Below, one piece after another: positions 11,279 through 24,136 of a DNA stretch of 64,000 nucleotides; positions within the stretch are counted from its first letter, which is position 1; every line of letters starts with the position of its first letter. Both the position numbers and the translations under genes were made by a program. The notes under the pieces are model-generated. The model worked only from the letters and a program-made list of their open reading frames with translations. It did not search any database and was not told the DNA's origin. Source of the stretch: Manduca sexta (Eukaryota > Arthropoda > Insecta > Lepidoptera > Sphingidae); contig NC_051140.1 of NCBI RefSeq assembly GCF_014839805.1, positions 14,963,826 through 15,027,825 of the forward strand. Direction: 5' to 3'.

Positions 11279-13627
11279 TTTACTATCCGCCCCATTCAGT
11301 CTAGTAGCAGCGTATTTGAGCTGTTATCTATACAGTTGTTTGTTATACACAGTCCAGGATAGATAAAATTAAACCTATGCAGATAATATTCAAGTATTGC
11401 TTATGTGTAATCCTTATAGCTATAAAAACAACGAGAAAAAACTGTCAAAACCTTAAAAGTACACTTTGTAATTCTTAATTTCGTATTTTGGAATCCATAT
11501 ACGGGACAGGAAGGATGATGAAAGACGCAATAAGTAAACACGTTACGTCATTATTATTGTAGCTTCAATGTCAAGTATTCTTAGGAACAAACAAGTAAGA
11601 AGGTTTTGGAAAGACAACTTAAAGAACGTAAACAATAACATGTTCATAAATTGGCCAATTAATATAACGGGTAACATTGATATTTATTTTTGCAGATATT
11701 TAAAATTGTTATCGATTTTTTAATTTTACGTGTTATAGCAAAAAATAGTAACGGAATTGCTTTTGTTTACGTAACACAATAACATTTTTTTTTCATTTGC
11801 ATTACTCACATAAAATTGATTCCAAATTCAGCAATATATATTTTTTTGTGTATTACAAAATATCTATAATATCTTAATACATCAAATATAATTGTTTATT
11901 TACAAATGAAGACTACAAATTTGAATTCCTCTATTGTTATTTCCACAATGTGATGACCTTTACAAATTACGCGTATAATACACCAATAACTTACACATGA
12001 ATCATGATAGCTTGGAATATAAATAATAAATTACGTACTTACCCTACCCATTTATTAGGTTACAAAATATTGTTAAAGTAACTAACAACACAGAAACAAC
12101 CGTAAGCTGGGAATTACTGTATAATAAATGGAATTATTTATAAGGCATTTATGAGGTTATTGCACTGAAGAAACTATCTAGACTGTATTATGGAGTAAAC
12201 GCATCTGCCTGCGGTTTGTTTGCTAACTTTAAAACATTCTTTAAAACCTTGTTTTAAAATTCAGAATGCTACTTGAAGTCGTGAGCTCTAAAGTTTATAT
12301 TAAATAAATTAAAGAGAGGACGAAGTATTCCTTTGTAATTCTATACACTAATTTTATATTTTGTAAAAAGAATTTTGCTATATTACGAGAGGAATTACGA
12401 TACGTTTTGATGTAAAAGGCGACATTTATTTTAATATACAAGAATCAAATATGAACTTTCTTCTGTAATGACAGTGAAGGCTTCTAGATTCTAATTTTAA
12501 GATAGCTAAGGAACGACGGTGTTAAGAGATACAAGAAAGAAGCATCTTAATCACCAATACACGTTCCCTTAATTAGTAAATCACCCGCAGAAATTCCCAA
12601 CAGTTTTTTGCGCATCGGCATCCTTGTCAAGACGTCTTGACACAAATACGGTAATAAGCAATATTCGAGATATTATAGGTATTTTGCACGAGAACCGTAG
12701 AGTTAAGTTTATGTTACATGTTAACGTTTTCAAATTAGTTTTGTTTTATATAGTCCAAGTATTTATGTTTTAGAAGAGGCTTCATCAGTGACTTCAAATG
12801 CATCGTTTATATCAAATATGTTGCACTAGCACCTCTTCCTATCCGTTGGAAGTTTGTGATAGGTAATAATATTCTAGCTAATATCATACCAGGATCTTTT
12901 AGGCGTTGTCATGTATTCCTAATCTTATCAAACATAATTGGAGTATAAAATGTTTGCAATCACAAGACGCCATCGCGCTCACATTCGAATGTCCACATTT
13001 GACAAAGTGGATTGATTTATTCCACAAAATAGATAACTTTAAACCACTCTAGCCCATTTAAATCGTTGCATTAAAATTCAAATTTTCTCAGATCGAAAAG
13101 GAATTATACATTTTGTAATATCTAGTAATCTTTGCCATTGCTGTGATTTCAAAATGGGGCATGAAATTAATAAGAGCTACTCTTACGTTGATTATTTTTA
13201 AGATAACGAATAATTACTTGAGTTAAGAAATCTGTTTCTAAAAGCGTTGCCGATGATGATTGTAATTATTTGATGATATTCATTTCCTTTAACATTCTAA
13301 TTAATAAATATTTCATAATTCGTAAGATGTATACCTAATTGAGTTTTTCATAACATTAGAATACGAGTTTAATCTAGCTACAACGCTCTGCCCAATGAGA
13401 TGCTCAACAGTAATAAGACAAGATAGGCTCTTAAATGGAGATGTTTTAACTATTTTTTTTTACACTAGTTTTACTTTTGATGACAGCTTTGAACAAAATG
13501 TGTAGATAACCTTTCTTAACCTGGGGCAATATGGATCACTTAAATGGCATAGATATTTTTCAAACTATATTCCATTCCGCTTAATAGTAATATCAGGTAA
13601 AACTAACCATTCTAAAATGATGTATTT
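11279..13627. other. AT-rich non-coding stretch, nothing recognised
   Basis: Both strands are stop-rich with scattered poly-A/T runs. No repeat family, exon-like block or inverted repeat stands out. Confidence 0.4.
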
Positions 13628-13920
13628 CTAACTGAATTTCGGCCACGGCTGCCAATCTTAGCAAAGATCAGCCAAGAACGCAGGAGATATTATAGTGCAC
13701 AAGTGTGTGCGCAATACACAGGTGCACTCTCTGGTTGTTCACTCTCATACTTCGATGAGACGACAAACCAACATGACCGGAGAGAGATCAAGCTCAGGAC
13801 TAATGGATTTACTCGATATAAGATACACACATATCAATATTCACACTACTACTCACTAGACAATAGAAATTTGCAATTATGGTCTCTGTATCTTAATAAA
13901 AGCAAACAAGCTTAGCGTAA
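13628..13920 (+). mobile_element. SINE/LINE-derived repeat (aatttcggccacggc family)
   Basis: aatttcggccacggctgcca, agatcagccaagaacgcagg, agatattatagtgcacaagt, gtgcgcaatacacaggtgca, actctcatacttcgatgaga and gaccggagagagatcaagct are in the order of a well-known lepidopteran repeat. A reversed copy lies at 56400..56632. The 70-codon frame 13703..13915 is a by-product. Confidence 0.65.
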
Positions 13921-14618
13921 CACTAAGTGCTGTCCGCCACTGATTCATTAAAAGACGGCCTATTTCCAATTAATGTAATCAACGTATGCCATGAATTAAA
14001 ACTACTTGCTTGCGAAATGTTAACGTCAATGTCCTTCACACTTGATAGTTTACTGTAGCATCGAAGCTTGTATAGTTTTTTTTATAATTGGCAGCGGTCT
14101 GGCAACTGCATACTGTGGTTTTATGATAATGTGTATGCTGCAGTATCGATGTCTGCGGTCGATCCGTTATTCCAAAAACAATTCTATTGTTAAACTTGGT
14201 AATACAATCTATTGGTGGAACAAATTATATTCGATGGGTAAGTTACGAAACTTTCATCTATGCAATATGATAAAAAATATGTACAAAAAATATATATTAC
14301 TGATTTCAATGTTAAAAAACAGTTTAATTAGACGGTATTGACGACCTTTCATCAACGATTTTGCCATACTTAGTTTTCGATCTACTAAAAAATAATCACA
14401 CTGAGATAAACAAAAACTACTCATTTATTTATTGAAAATACACGTTTTAAAAAAAATCTTACCTGTATGATTAAATCTACATATTATGTTCACAAATATA
14501 TATTGTTTATACGAGAAGAAAAAGCTTTGTATACCTTTTTAGAGATATTACACGCGCGGAGGAGTATGCGATTTGACATGATTAAAATTCATATAGACAG
14601 ATAAATAAATTGTGTGTA

Positions 14619-14720
14619 TAATACACGCAAACACAGACACTTGTACCTATTATCCCTAAAGAGGTAAGCAGAGGCGTAACAGGTGCACCTATTTTACGCC
14701 GTGTATATTCATGTGTTACA
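14619..14720 (-). mobile_element. tRNA-derived SINE, tail only
   Basis: attatccctaaagaggtaag, cagaggcgtaacaggtgcac and acgccgtgtatattcatg match the tail of the SINE at 6068..6312. The tRNA-like head is missing. Confidence 0.55.
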
Positions 14721-16418
14721 AATATATTAAATTCATCGGTTAAATTGCGACCACTAAATCACTACCAGTATTTATTATTTTGTCAAAAGCAGAAGCATGC
14801 CATTCATTGTATTGCTTCATGTTAATGCAACTGTTAAGAAACCGAATGTAAATGTACTCCTGGGCTGTCATTCGATACGTGTAGGGATGTTATATATTGG
14901 TGATTGTATTGTCATTGTAATACATCGGAATGTGGAATGAGATACGAAAATGTTTAACCTACAGGGCATTAATGAATACCAACGTGATATAGATGCAATC
15001 GATTTATGGCATAAATGTATTTTTGAGTCAGGCTAATGGAAAAGCACTTACGGTTTTGCTAAAATATATGTCGACGAAAACAAACATTATTGGACATACC
15101 GGTGTTTGTAGTTTCATTTTTAGCTTTTGAAGAACATAATTTTCTTGACTGTCGTCCCGTTGTGTGCGAAAATTTTAAATTAATCTCAATTAATTATTTT
15201 TAGTATAATAAAGAGGAAGTTATGCTATTAACACGCGCAATCAATATCGAAAATATTCCAATTAGAACTTTTCATATACTACGCGTAAATGTCATTTTGT
15301 TTTTCACATTTTTGTTCGTGCTGGTTTAAATACGTTATGACGTACAATATCTATGCAGTGAAATATAAAAGAATATTTTGTTGTGCGGGCGGAACACTAT
15401 ACAGATTGATTTGTTAGGTGTACTTTTACTTTTCGAAAATCCGTCTTTTAATACATAATTTTAAACCATCATTTCAGTCCTTTTTATCTATTATACTACT
15501 ACTATAAAATGAGCTCTATTAAAAAATATTTCATCGAATCGTTTAATTGATTTTTTTCAATAAATCAAGATAAATACTCTACCAACTCAAGGGCAAATCC
15601 ATGGGGTAAAGACCTCAACCGCGGTGTACTAAGAATAATGACGAACTAGATGTCACTCGCGACTTCGCATGAACCACCATTCCCATGTTAATTTCAATGT
15701 GTACTTTTTCTGTACAAAATGTAACCTATATATTAATGTCGGATATAATTCATACATGTACCAGATTTTGTCACATTTAACATTTTTGATTTTTCATACA
15801 AACATTCAAACATCTTCACAAACTTTCGCGGAGTAATATAAGTAATGAGGTGATTCATTGTACTACTAATGAACGGAAAACAGTTTTTGTTATCCGTGGT
15901 CGTTGATTTTTTTGTTGTGAGACGTTGGCATTTGCACGTAAAAGGATTATGATTGAGTTTATTAACCAAGGTCCAACATGTTTTAAAAAATAAATATTTC
16001 GCCTATTAGTCCTCATTTAAATGTTCCGCATAGCGTCATAATTTGTTTTTGCGCCAGCGTGAAACACGGAAGATTGTTCAGAAAACGTATTTTTATTGTT
16101 TTTTAATGTAAGCGAATTCAAAATGTTATCAAGTCTTATGAGAGAGTTCTGAATCAAAGGATTTGTTTTAATTTGTGCATATATTGATTTAAAACTCTTT
16201 CTAATATAGATATAACAGTTAATTCATTTCCTCAAAGATTGCCTATTCAATATTAAACAAGATAATTCATTTATTGTTGTATTATCAACAAATTCCTTTA
16301 TAATGCGGCTAAATGAAGAATATTTAAAAAATTTACCAGTTACGAGTAAGAATTAAGAAATCCTAGTTTTGTGGATCTTTGTTATATATTATCATTATAT
16401 ATCACTACGTTTTTTCAC

Positions 16419-16475
16419 TCAAACAAGGACCGAGAGTCCTTGTTTGAATAAAAAAGCAAGGACTCTTAGTCCTTG
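16419..16475. repeat. Two neighbouring perfect hairpins sharing one sequence
   Basis: TCAAACAAGGAC (16419..16430) and GTCCTTGTTTGA (16436..16447) form a perfect 12-bp stem with a 5-base loop. CAAGGACT (16457..16464) and AGTCCTTG (16468..16475) form an 8-bp stem with a 3-base loop. The word AGTCCTTGTTTGA occurs in both, so one hairpin is probably a partial copy of the other. No terminator role is implied in a eukaryote. Confidence 0.65.
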
Positions 16476-16498
16476 TTTGAACTCTGACTATTTATATG

Positions 16499-16610
16499 AG
16501 GCCGGCTAAATAACATTATTGCACCTGATGGTAAGCAGAGTGGAGTCCAGAAAGTGTCGACTGGTGCCATAGATTACCCCTGGGTTCTCAGGGTACTCCA
16601 CTAGGAAGAA
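16499..16610 (+). repeat. Dispersed repeat, cctgatggtaagcagag family
   Basis: aggccggctaaataacatta, ttgcacctgatggtaagcag, agtggagtccagaaagtgtc and gactggtgcc. This is the opposite orientation of the copies at 7700, 38909 and 52310. Confidence 0.55.
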
Positions 16611-17494
16611 ACTTGAATTAAAGACTCCTTTTTTATAGACTACTATATATATTATATTATATATTTCCATTCCTTTTTTTTATACCTCAATATTGTAAGT
16701 ACCGACCAATTTATTTTTAATTAGCACGTCATAGTTTTCATATTTTTATAATAAAAAGTGTACTTCTGTATCTGTAAATAATCATAAAATTATAATTAAT
16801 TGTACCAACTTATTATATTAAAAATATATTACTTCCTATTGAATTTAATACGAAAATAAGAATAATAATAATAAAAGTGTTGTTTTTAAAATATTCAATC
16901 CATTTCCTATATTATTGTCATCATTTAGTTAAATACGAATATTGAAGGAATATTCGCTCCAAGTTTACTTATTCGTTTCTGTCTTTCTTATATGAAAATA
17001 TGGTAAATATTCACACGAAATACTTAACTTTAATGAGCAGATTATTTTACGCCAGTGAGGCGACGCGTTCTTTCCTTTACCTTTATTAGGACTATACATC
17101 TTTTTATTTCTTCTTTCCTGCCAGCCCGAGCTGGTTTACAGACACCAATAAAAAGTAAAAGTAAACAAAGGTTTACTTTGTACTTTTTATATTATGCCCA
17201 ATATAAAATGTCTGTAGTTATATAAGCAACTTAATTAGAGGGATAATTAAATATTCTCATGTACCTTGACTTATCATAAACGCAACTATGTTCGCCTGCG
17301 TGATGAATAAAGCATTTTATTTTAGTTATTTATTTACCCCTATACATTACCATATTATATACATCTATATTTATACTACAAAATATTTAGAAAATTCAAT
17401 TAGCGTTTCTTTGATGAAGGTAGAAAAAACACAGTCATACAAACGTAATGAATCCCCCTTAAAATAAAAATAAAATGAATTTAAAAATCTTGAA

Positions 17495-18560
17495 AAAATA
17501 TACATAAAAGGTGAAAATAAAATATAACATAAACCACAACCGTTATAGAGAAAAGAATGCCAATTCGTGAACATTTGTGGTGTCCATAAATTGATCACAA
17601 AAGAAGACGTAATTTTTGTAAGTTTATCTCAAGTATTTACACGATCATTCAAGAAATATTCACATGAAGCGGCATACTTACTCATCATAACAAATCGCTA
17701 TTATATTACAATAAAATAAGCGTAATACCATCATACATGCGACGGGCTATAAATAAAATTGCATCGCAAACCGCGACCGGTTTAGGCATGAGCGCATCTA
17801 TAAGTGAACGATCGTGGTGTCCATGAATTCACGACTAAAGGAGACGTAATCTTCTTCAGCACTGCTCAAACATTCAATTAGTAATTATTCAACTACATTA
17901 GTATGCAAAGCGACCTATTAACTCATCTTAATAGATAGATATTAATTATAAAAAGAAACGTACGTGTGGTGGGCAAGTTTAGGCACAAGCGCATCGATAT
18001 ATGAACCATTGTAGTGTCCATGAGTTCCTTACAGAAGGAGATATACTTAATCTACTACTTCAGCAGTACATAGAATATCAAGCGATCATTAAATTACATG
18101 CGAGGAAAGCAATCTATTTGCTATTTATCCTAACAGATTGATATTGATTGCAAAAAATCAAACATGCAGTAGATCATAAATGAAATTTCAACGCAAACTT
18201 AGATTAGTTTAAAAGGATATGTAAGGATAAAGGAACAATTTTGAGACACAAACGTTCGTAAAGACATGAACGAATGAACGTACAATGTTTTGTTTGGATG
18301 ATTCTCAAACTTACAAATTATTTATTCAGCATAAATCTAAAACTGCCTTAAAATTTACCGTAAGGAATGATAATTAAAATCCAATAAAACAAATGCAAAA
18401 CATTATGTACATCGCACATGCAATGAGCTATAAATAAAATTGCAACGCCAACCGCGACCGCTTTAGGCGCGAGCGCATCGGACGTGAATGTGTAGGGTAT
18501 CCATCCTTTTTCACAATGAAGGACATCATAAATATTCATACTATAATGTATGTTTACGCA
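17495..18560. repeat. Diverged tandem array, about five units of ~200-245 bp
   Basis: The anchor gtgtccat(g/a)a recurs at 17580, 17817 and 18014, and as ggtatccat at about 18497. A poorly kept unit lies between the last two. tttaggc(a/g)..agcgcatc precedes it in three units, and ataaataaaattgcatcgca / ataaataaaattgcaacgcc in two. Spacing is 237, 197 and 483 (two units). The minus strand has partly open frames with W-T/I-P..FT in several units, but they do not stay in register. It is not a recognised satellite. Confidence 0.55.
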
Positions 18561-21351
18561 AACAATTTAGAAATGCGAATCATAAATTAGTTCTGCTTTG
18601 TAAATGTTTAAATGTAAATTTTATTAGTAAAACACGATTTGATGATAATGTTGTAGGTACTGTTTCTTTGTAGGTGTGATTCGATGACGTATGTGTTAGT
18701 CATTGTTTGTTGCAAGCTATGTAAATTAATTTATTTATTTATTCAGTTAATATTTCATGGCTTATATTGTGACTAGACTATACTGTCAGTATGTAATAAA
18801 ATAAATCGAATATTCTAATTTCAAGCGGTAAATTTAAATTTATACATTGTTGGTATTTCAAAATATTTGATATATTATTGCCCAGTATTTTTATAATAAT
18901 CCTTTGCATTGTTATAATACCGCCTGCCCAAACACCCAAATTAAAATAAACTACTTAAACCTGTATACAAAGTATAAAATTCTTAAAAATTCGAAAACAT
19001 ATTATTATAGTTCCATTTTAAACTACTTACCAACCATGTTGACCTTGCAGCCTACCTTATCTTTGGACATGTTTGTCTCCAACTCCCATTGTATCCTGTA
19101 TCACCAATCTTACCCAACAGAGACATGCCCAAACTCGATTCAGACAATGTTATCAGGGGAATCTCGGTAATGTCCACCATACAAGCGAGTTGTGGTCACC
19201 AGCGACCTAGAGGCGAGTCGCGTATAATCGTAGTTTGCGGCCCATCAACAAGCCTTTTACGATGTCGCCTTATGCAAGTACAGAACCTTGTACTCTTTTC
19301 TATTGTATGCCGTCTCGAACACAACTCGTTTTTCGTGATGATCTACCGATTACGCATCTATTAAAACCTGGAGTGAGTTATGGAGTACGTTATGGCAATT
19401 GATTTTAATATGTACATGTCTGATATTATCTTGGTGTTATTGTCTTGAGGATTACATGAACTATGAATCATTTGGTATCATGTATATATCAAGTTATATC
19501 ATATTTTTACCTTCGTTATATTGCAATTAAATTGAATAAGTTTTGGATAAGTTGCAAAAACTGCGAATTGCCGGCCTTCAGGATAAGCTCCAGTAATTTT
19601 TTTTTTTGAGTGAAAATTATATCTCTTAGCAAAATAGTGAACATTACTGCATTGTAAGATTTCTACAAATTTGTTTAAGCTATATTCATAATAATTAAAT
19701 TTGTAATAATCATTGCTTCTTTAATTTATTATGAGTTTTTAATGCGTTTTTAATAGACTATAAAAACGGAAAACACGTTTCGCATAATTTATACAGCTCA
19801 CATCTACAACCTTACAGAAGTCTATCTTGGAATTCAAATCTAACCATTTAGATGTGAAGATAACTTAAAGACATTAACTTAAGGCGCTGCCTCCGACAAA
19901 ATATTTTTATAATTGCTATCTATTCGAAATTCATAATACAAATAAAAAAAAATAAACATCAAACCAAAACAAGAAAAAAATCCTATATATTTTTCTTCCT
20001 CCTCTATCTTCATTTTGTTTGTGGGAAATGTTTTCTCTAATTTGAAAAAAAAAATCATTAAGATTAAATTTTATGTATCTCCTCCTAAGTATACATAATT
20101 TAAATTTACAACTAACGCATATATAGACAATTTAATAAGAAATATTTTGGTACTATATAAATCTTTGATTGATTTTCATGATGATAATATAATGATTTTT
20201 TAAATAAATTATTCATATATCGTAAATCTGCATAGTCCTGTTGGTAGTTCACACGCCCGGAATATGGAATAAAGCGTTCAAGGCCATTTGTGCGGGGGAA
20301 GCCCTTAAAATTATCGGCCCTTTTTGTCACACGTATTAAATTTTTAGATACCAAAACGGTATTAAAAATAGTCACCGTTATCTATTTTGACGTGGTACAT
20401 AAATTTCAATGATAAATAATGTAAGGACAAACCATCTGGTGAGCAGTAAAATTCCAACATTCATCATTACTCAAGATTTGTTACCACAGAAATCCTTTGC
20501 GGTCGGCCATAACATTTTACTTTGTAATTAGAAATGCAATCGGTGGCTATAAACATTTCTTGTTTCCTAACGCTGCATTATCCACGGTAACAATAGTCCG
20601 GACGAAATGGTTAATAAACTCTCTTAATTAAATTTGAAGGTTTAATTCAAATGGAATGTGTTTTTAGGGTAGACGCAAACTTATCGCTTCGGCACGAGGC
20701 CTCAAAATATTGTATATTATTTTTCTTTCTAATATAAACTTTAGCTATGCGACATATAAGTAACACATTTTGTACCTATTTTAAAAATGAACCGGCATGG
20801 TGATACGAAATTTAAATCTTGAAACTGTGAACGAAATTGCACTCTATTCCTCATAGTATAAGTTCTTTTGTTGAAACAAATTAAAATTTTAAAGCCGCGA
20901 TGGTGTATTGGTGATTTGCCGATAAGTCTGATTCCAACATTATTAGAATTATCGGATTCCTGCTACTCGTACTTTATGAAGCTTATTATATTCAACGTCT
21001 GTGCGGTCAAGTGCTTAATTGACCTAAATTTTCCGTAACAAACTGTTATTGCTTGTTTAAATTGAACTCGTGTGAAATATGATGGATTCTATTTACAATG
21101 TTTCACGTTTATTGAGTTATTTCATATGTTCAATGCTGGCGTACCGATTACGTTTGCGTTTAATTCTTGTAAATTACTTTACTCACAGATTTATATGTGA
21201 ACTGATCAGTATGTTTAAAATTATATAAACCAGAACTGATCTAGTACAAAAACAATGTGTCAAATAACTACGTACATGAAAATTATTTTAACAAAAAATT
21301 AAACCGCCCTCAAAAACGACTCAAAACCAAAAAATAATTTCAAATAACAGG
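18561..21351. other. AT-rich non-coding stretch
   Basis: A less AT-rich block at 19030..19370 has open frames on both strands (plus 19089..19364; minus ending RKEYKVLYLHKATS). No family is recognised and they shift frame quickly. The rest is featureless. Confidence 0.35.
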
Positions 21352-21537
21352 TATATACTGGATACTAATTTTGGAGTCGGTGCCTAATTAAAACTATGGT
21401 ACCAATCTGGAGGTATATTCTTTCGAATAAAAAAAGAATTTTCCAAATCGGTTCATAAATGAACGAGTTCTGAGGTAACAAATGTTAAAAAAAGCATTCA
21501 CGTCGTATTGATAACCTTTTTTTGAAATCGGTTAATA
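21352..21537 (-). mobile_element. Dispersed retroposon fragment ('ttaaccgactt...' family)
   Basis: On the minus strand, attaaccgatttcaaaaaaa, ggttatcaatacgacgtgaa, then the ...gaaccgatttggaaaattct... and gtaccatagttttaattagg blocks. The 57251..57310 segment has the same opening block on the plus strand. It has no ORF. Confidence 0.5.
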
Positions 21538-21639
21538 AATGAATATTCGCATCATCTTTGAGTAGAAGCAATAAGAAAAACAACAGCAATGACGAAACAT
21601 CGCTCGATAATCTCGTGCCAAACTAACAATCGACATTCA

Positions 21640-21800
21640 CCGTGACGTCACGTGACGTCAGCGTCCGAAGCGCCAAAATATCAGATTCACTTTCGCACAC
21701 TCACTTTCATCGAAAGTGCAAGTGACCATGACCTGCGCAAATGACGCCGATGACGATTCTGACGCGAATCACTTTCGCCAGACGTCAGACGTCATAATCT
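21640..21800. promoter_or_regulatory. Cluster of TGACGTCA palindromes and TCACTTTC words
   Basis: TGACGTCA, the consensus CRE/ATF site, occurs at 21643..21650 and 21653..21660, exactly 10 bp apart. GACGTCA recurs at 21781 and as GACGTCAT near 21789. TCACTTTCG occurs twice, and CACTTTC-atc-GAAAGTG forms a perfect inverted repeat near 21702..21718. Base composition is much richer in GC than its surroundings. There is no gene start nearby. It could be an enhancer or part of an unrecognised element. Confidence 0.4.
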
Positions 21801-22236
21801 GAGAGTGAGAATGAGACGCGTTAACCGTATCACCTACTGTAACACTTTCACGAATGTAATCTATACTGAGATATTAGGTTTCTAGAACACACTTGCACTT
21901 TTTATGGATTTGTTGCTCGCTGTTCTGATTTCTAACGAAGACGCGTGTTCTTTTTTAATCGTCTTAGAATTCAATATCTATTCTTATGCTGTGTTCCAGA
22001 TATGTAGAGAAAATCCATGCAAAGTATAAGCCTCTGTCAACGTAGTTAGGCAGAAATACGAGTAATATCGGCATTTTAACGATCGTGATATAACAGAGAC
22101 AACTTCATCGCTATATTGACGCAAAATATGATATTGGGCAAGAAGTCGCGTCATTTAAAATTAAAAAACTAATATTGTTTAAAATGTATATGGTTCTACC
22201 TGCAAATCGCACCCAAAAAATGTAATTCACATGTTT

Positions 22237-22508
22237 TTAGGGTTGCGTACCTCAAAAGGAAAAAACGGAACCCTTATTTTAGCACATATAAAGGAAAAAT
22301 TCCGAAAACCTCATTTTTTAGACCTTTTTCTTTAATTTATGCTCCTCCAGCTTTCCGTATTATAATTTTGTGGATTTCATTTTACAATAAGAATACCATA
22401 ACTATGATTCGATTGTCGTGATGCGGTCACCTTTTACTTATATACCTACAGGTTTGTACGGAACCCTCGGTGCGCGAGTCCGACTCGCACTTGGCCGGCT
22501 TTTTTTAT
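22237..22508 (+). mobile_element. Lepidopteran repeat with 'CGGAACCCTCGGTGCGCGAG' end
   Basis: It starts ttagggttgcgtacctcaaa and aggaaaaaacggaaccctta, and ends gtacggaaccctcggtgcgc, gagtccgactcgcacttggc, cggcttttttt. Both ends match a very common lepidopteran repeat, with much of the middle missing or diverged. The frame 22418..22756 crosses from this repeat into the next and is not a gene. Confidence 0.65.
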
Positions 22509-22547
22509 CTAAAAGAATTTATTGCAGTTTACTACTTATATTTATAA

Positions 22548-23313
22548 TAAAACTAGCTTTTGCCCGCGGCTCCGCCCGCGTTATAAAGATTTTCATGCTA
22601 AAGTTTTCTGTTATAAAAGTAGTAATTTCCCGGGAGCCTATGTTCTTCCCGGGGTCTCAAACTGTCTCCATACCAAATTTCATCTTTATACGTTGGGTAG
22701 TTTTTAAGTTTAACACGTTCAGGCAGACAGATGCAGCGGGGGACTTTGTTTTATAATATATTTTTTAGAACTTTTTAAGAGGAACAATCCCGTCGTACAT
22801 CATTGTTGCATAACTTTAACCGTTTACGCAGCGCACGCAACGGAAGCTCTCAAAACTAATAAAATGTCCCCGTATTTGCAACATGTTTCATTACTGGTGC
22901 GCTCCTATTGGTCATAGCGTGATGATATATATAGCCTATAGCACTCCACAAATAGAGGGCTATCCAATACAAAACGAATTTTTCAGTTCAAACTGATAGT
23001 TCCTGAGATTAGCCATTACTGCTCCGCTCCTATTGGTCATAGCGTGATCATATATAGTCTATAGCACTCCACGAACAAAGGGCTATCCAACGCAAAAAGA
23101 TTTTTTCAGTTTGGACCGGTAGTTCCTGAGATTAGCCATTACTGCTCCGCTCCTATTGGGTATAGCGTGATGATATATAGCCTATAGCACTCCACGAACA
23201 AAGGGCTATCCAACGCAAAAAGAATTTTTCAGTTTGGACCGGTAGTTCCTGAGATTAGCGCGTTCAAACAAACAAACAAACAAACTCTTCAGCTTTATAT
23301 AATAGTATAGATA
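22548..23313 (+). mobile_element. RTE-like retroposon 3' region with internal triplication
   Basis: The head is aaactagcttttgcccgcgg, ctccgcccgcg. The middle has accaaatttcatctttatac and aaactaataaaatgtccccg. The end is gcgttcaaacaaacaaacaa, acaaactcttcagctttata, taatagtatagat. Families of this kind normally hold one 'gctccgctcctattggtcat' unit; here there are three in tandem (22891..23259). It is non-coding. Confidence 0.7.
22891..23259 (+). repeat. Three tandem units of 121-125 bp inside the retroposon tail
   Basis: Units start at 22891, 23016 and 23139 (lengths 125, 123, 121). Each runs ttactg(g/c)t(g/c)cgctcctattgg ... gatatatagcctatagcac ... agttcctgagattagc. Units 2 and 3 are closest to each other. 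Confidence 0.8.
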
Positions 23314-23876
23314 ATAATCACCTCGCCCGTCATACATACTATACAATATACTTACATATTATGTAAATGGTCGTGCAAACCCCTCATGTAAGATAAGCAC
23401 AGGTACATCATTGGTTCATGGGTTCATCACGATCTTGTATGCGTTAACTGGCAAACATCAGAATCCTTATAATTTATTAATATTTTGAATGCACGTACAT
23501 TGAATTAATCACCATAAATATAATATCTTATACTGTTAAAAATTATTTCGAATAAATTATTATTTAATATCATAAACTAATTTAAAACGAAATTTAACAT
23601 GCAAATATTCATAATCATGCGAATCTAAAACTAATAAATACAAAAGTTAATATTAACTGTAACTATGAATATTAACTATATTTATTGGCTAGATAGTTAC
23701 CAATACCGTGGGAAATATACGAAGATTATAAATTTATGATATTATTCAAACGAACAACTTTTCTTCGCATGGTTACAATATTGATTTGTAATTTCATAAT
23801 TTTTATTATTTATTTAAATACAGAAATAAAGTTATTTATTGTGCAATATTAGTGATATTATTTTTCTGCTCAACAA

Positions 23877-23958
23877 TAGCCGGAGACAGATATATACAGG
23901 CGATAGACCCCTATGACATCATGAGATGTAACGCACATGGCAAAAAGTGGGTGGTCTA
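23877..23958 (+). mobile_element. tRNA-derived SINE body fragment
   Basis: cgatagacccctatgacatc, atgagatgtaacgcacatgg and caaaaagtgggtg align with the SINE body of 41328..41600. Both head and tail are lost. Confidence 0.45.
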
Positions 23959-24136
23959 ATGGTGAAAATTTCGGCACTGAACTTCATCATGGCTAGAATT
24001 ATATTTAAGATTAACCAATATATTTTAGATTGTGAAGTCCTAGAGACAGTTTCCAGTGATCCAGAGCGGGACACGAACCTTGCGAAGTAGGTATCAGGAA
24101 ATCGCAACCGAACAAACTAACAACATTTTTTTTTTA

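Noticed and set aside
14042..14341. 99-codon plus-strand ORF with hydrophobic start.
   Set aside because: It is AT-driven composition, with no start or splice support, and a short inverted repeat inside explains part of the openness.
17371..17598. 75-codon minus ORF and 18348..18539 minus ORF as chemoreceptor exons (W-x-P motif).
   Set aside because: The motif is weak, the frames do not stay open across the tandem units, and no receptor signature residues follow.
19030..19370. Possible degraded coding block on either strand.
   Set aside because: Frames shift every 20-30 codons, no family is recognised and no splice sites are consistent.
22418..22756. 112-codon plus-strand ORF.
   Set aside because: It spans the junction of two dispersed repeats and has no protein-like pattern.
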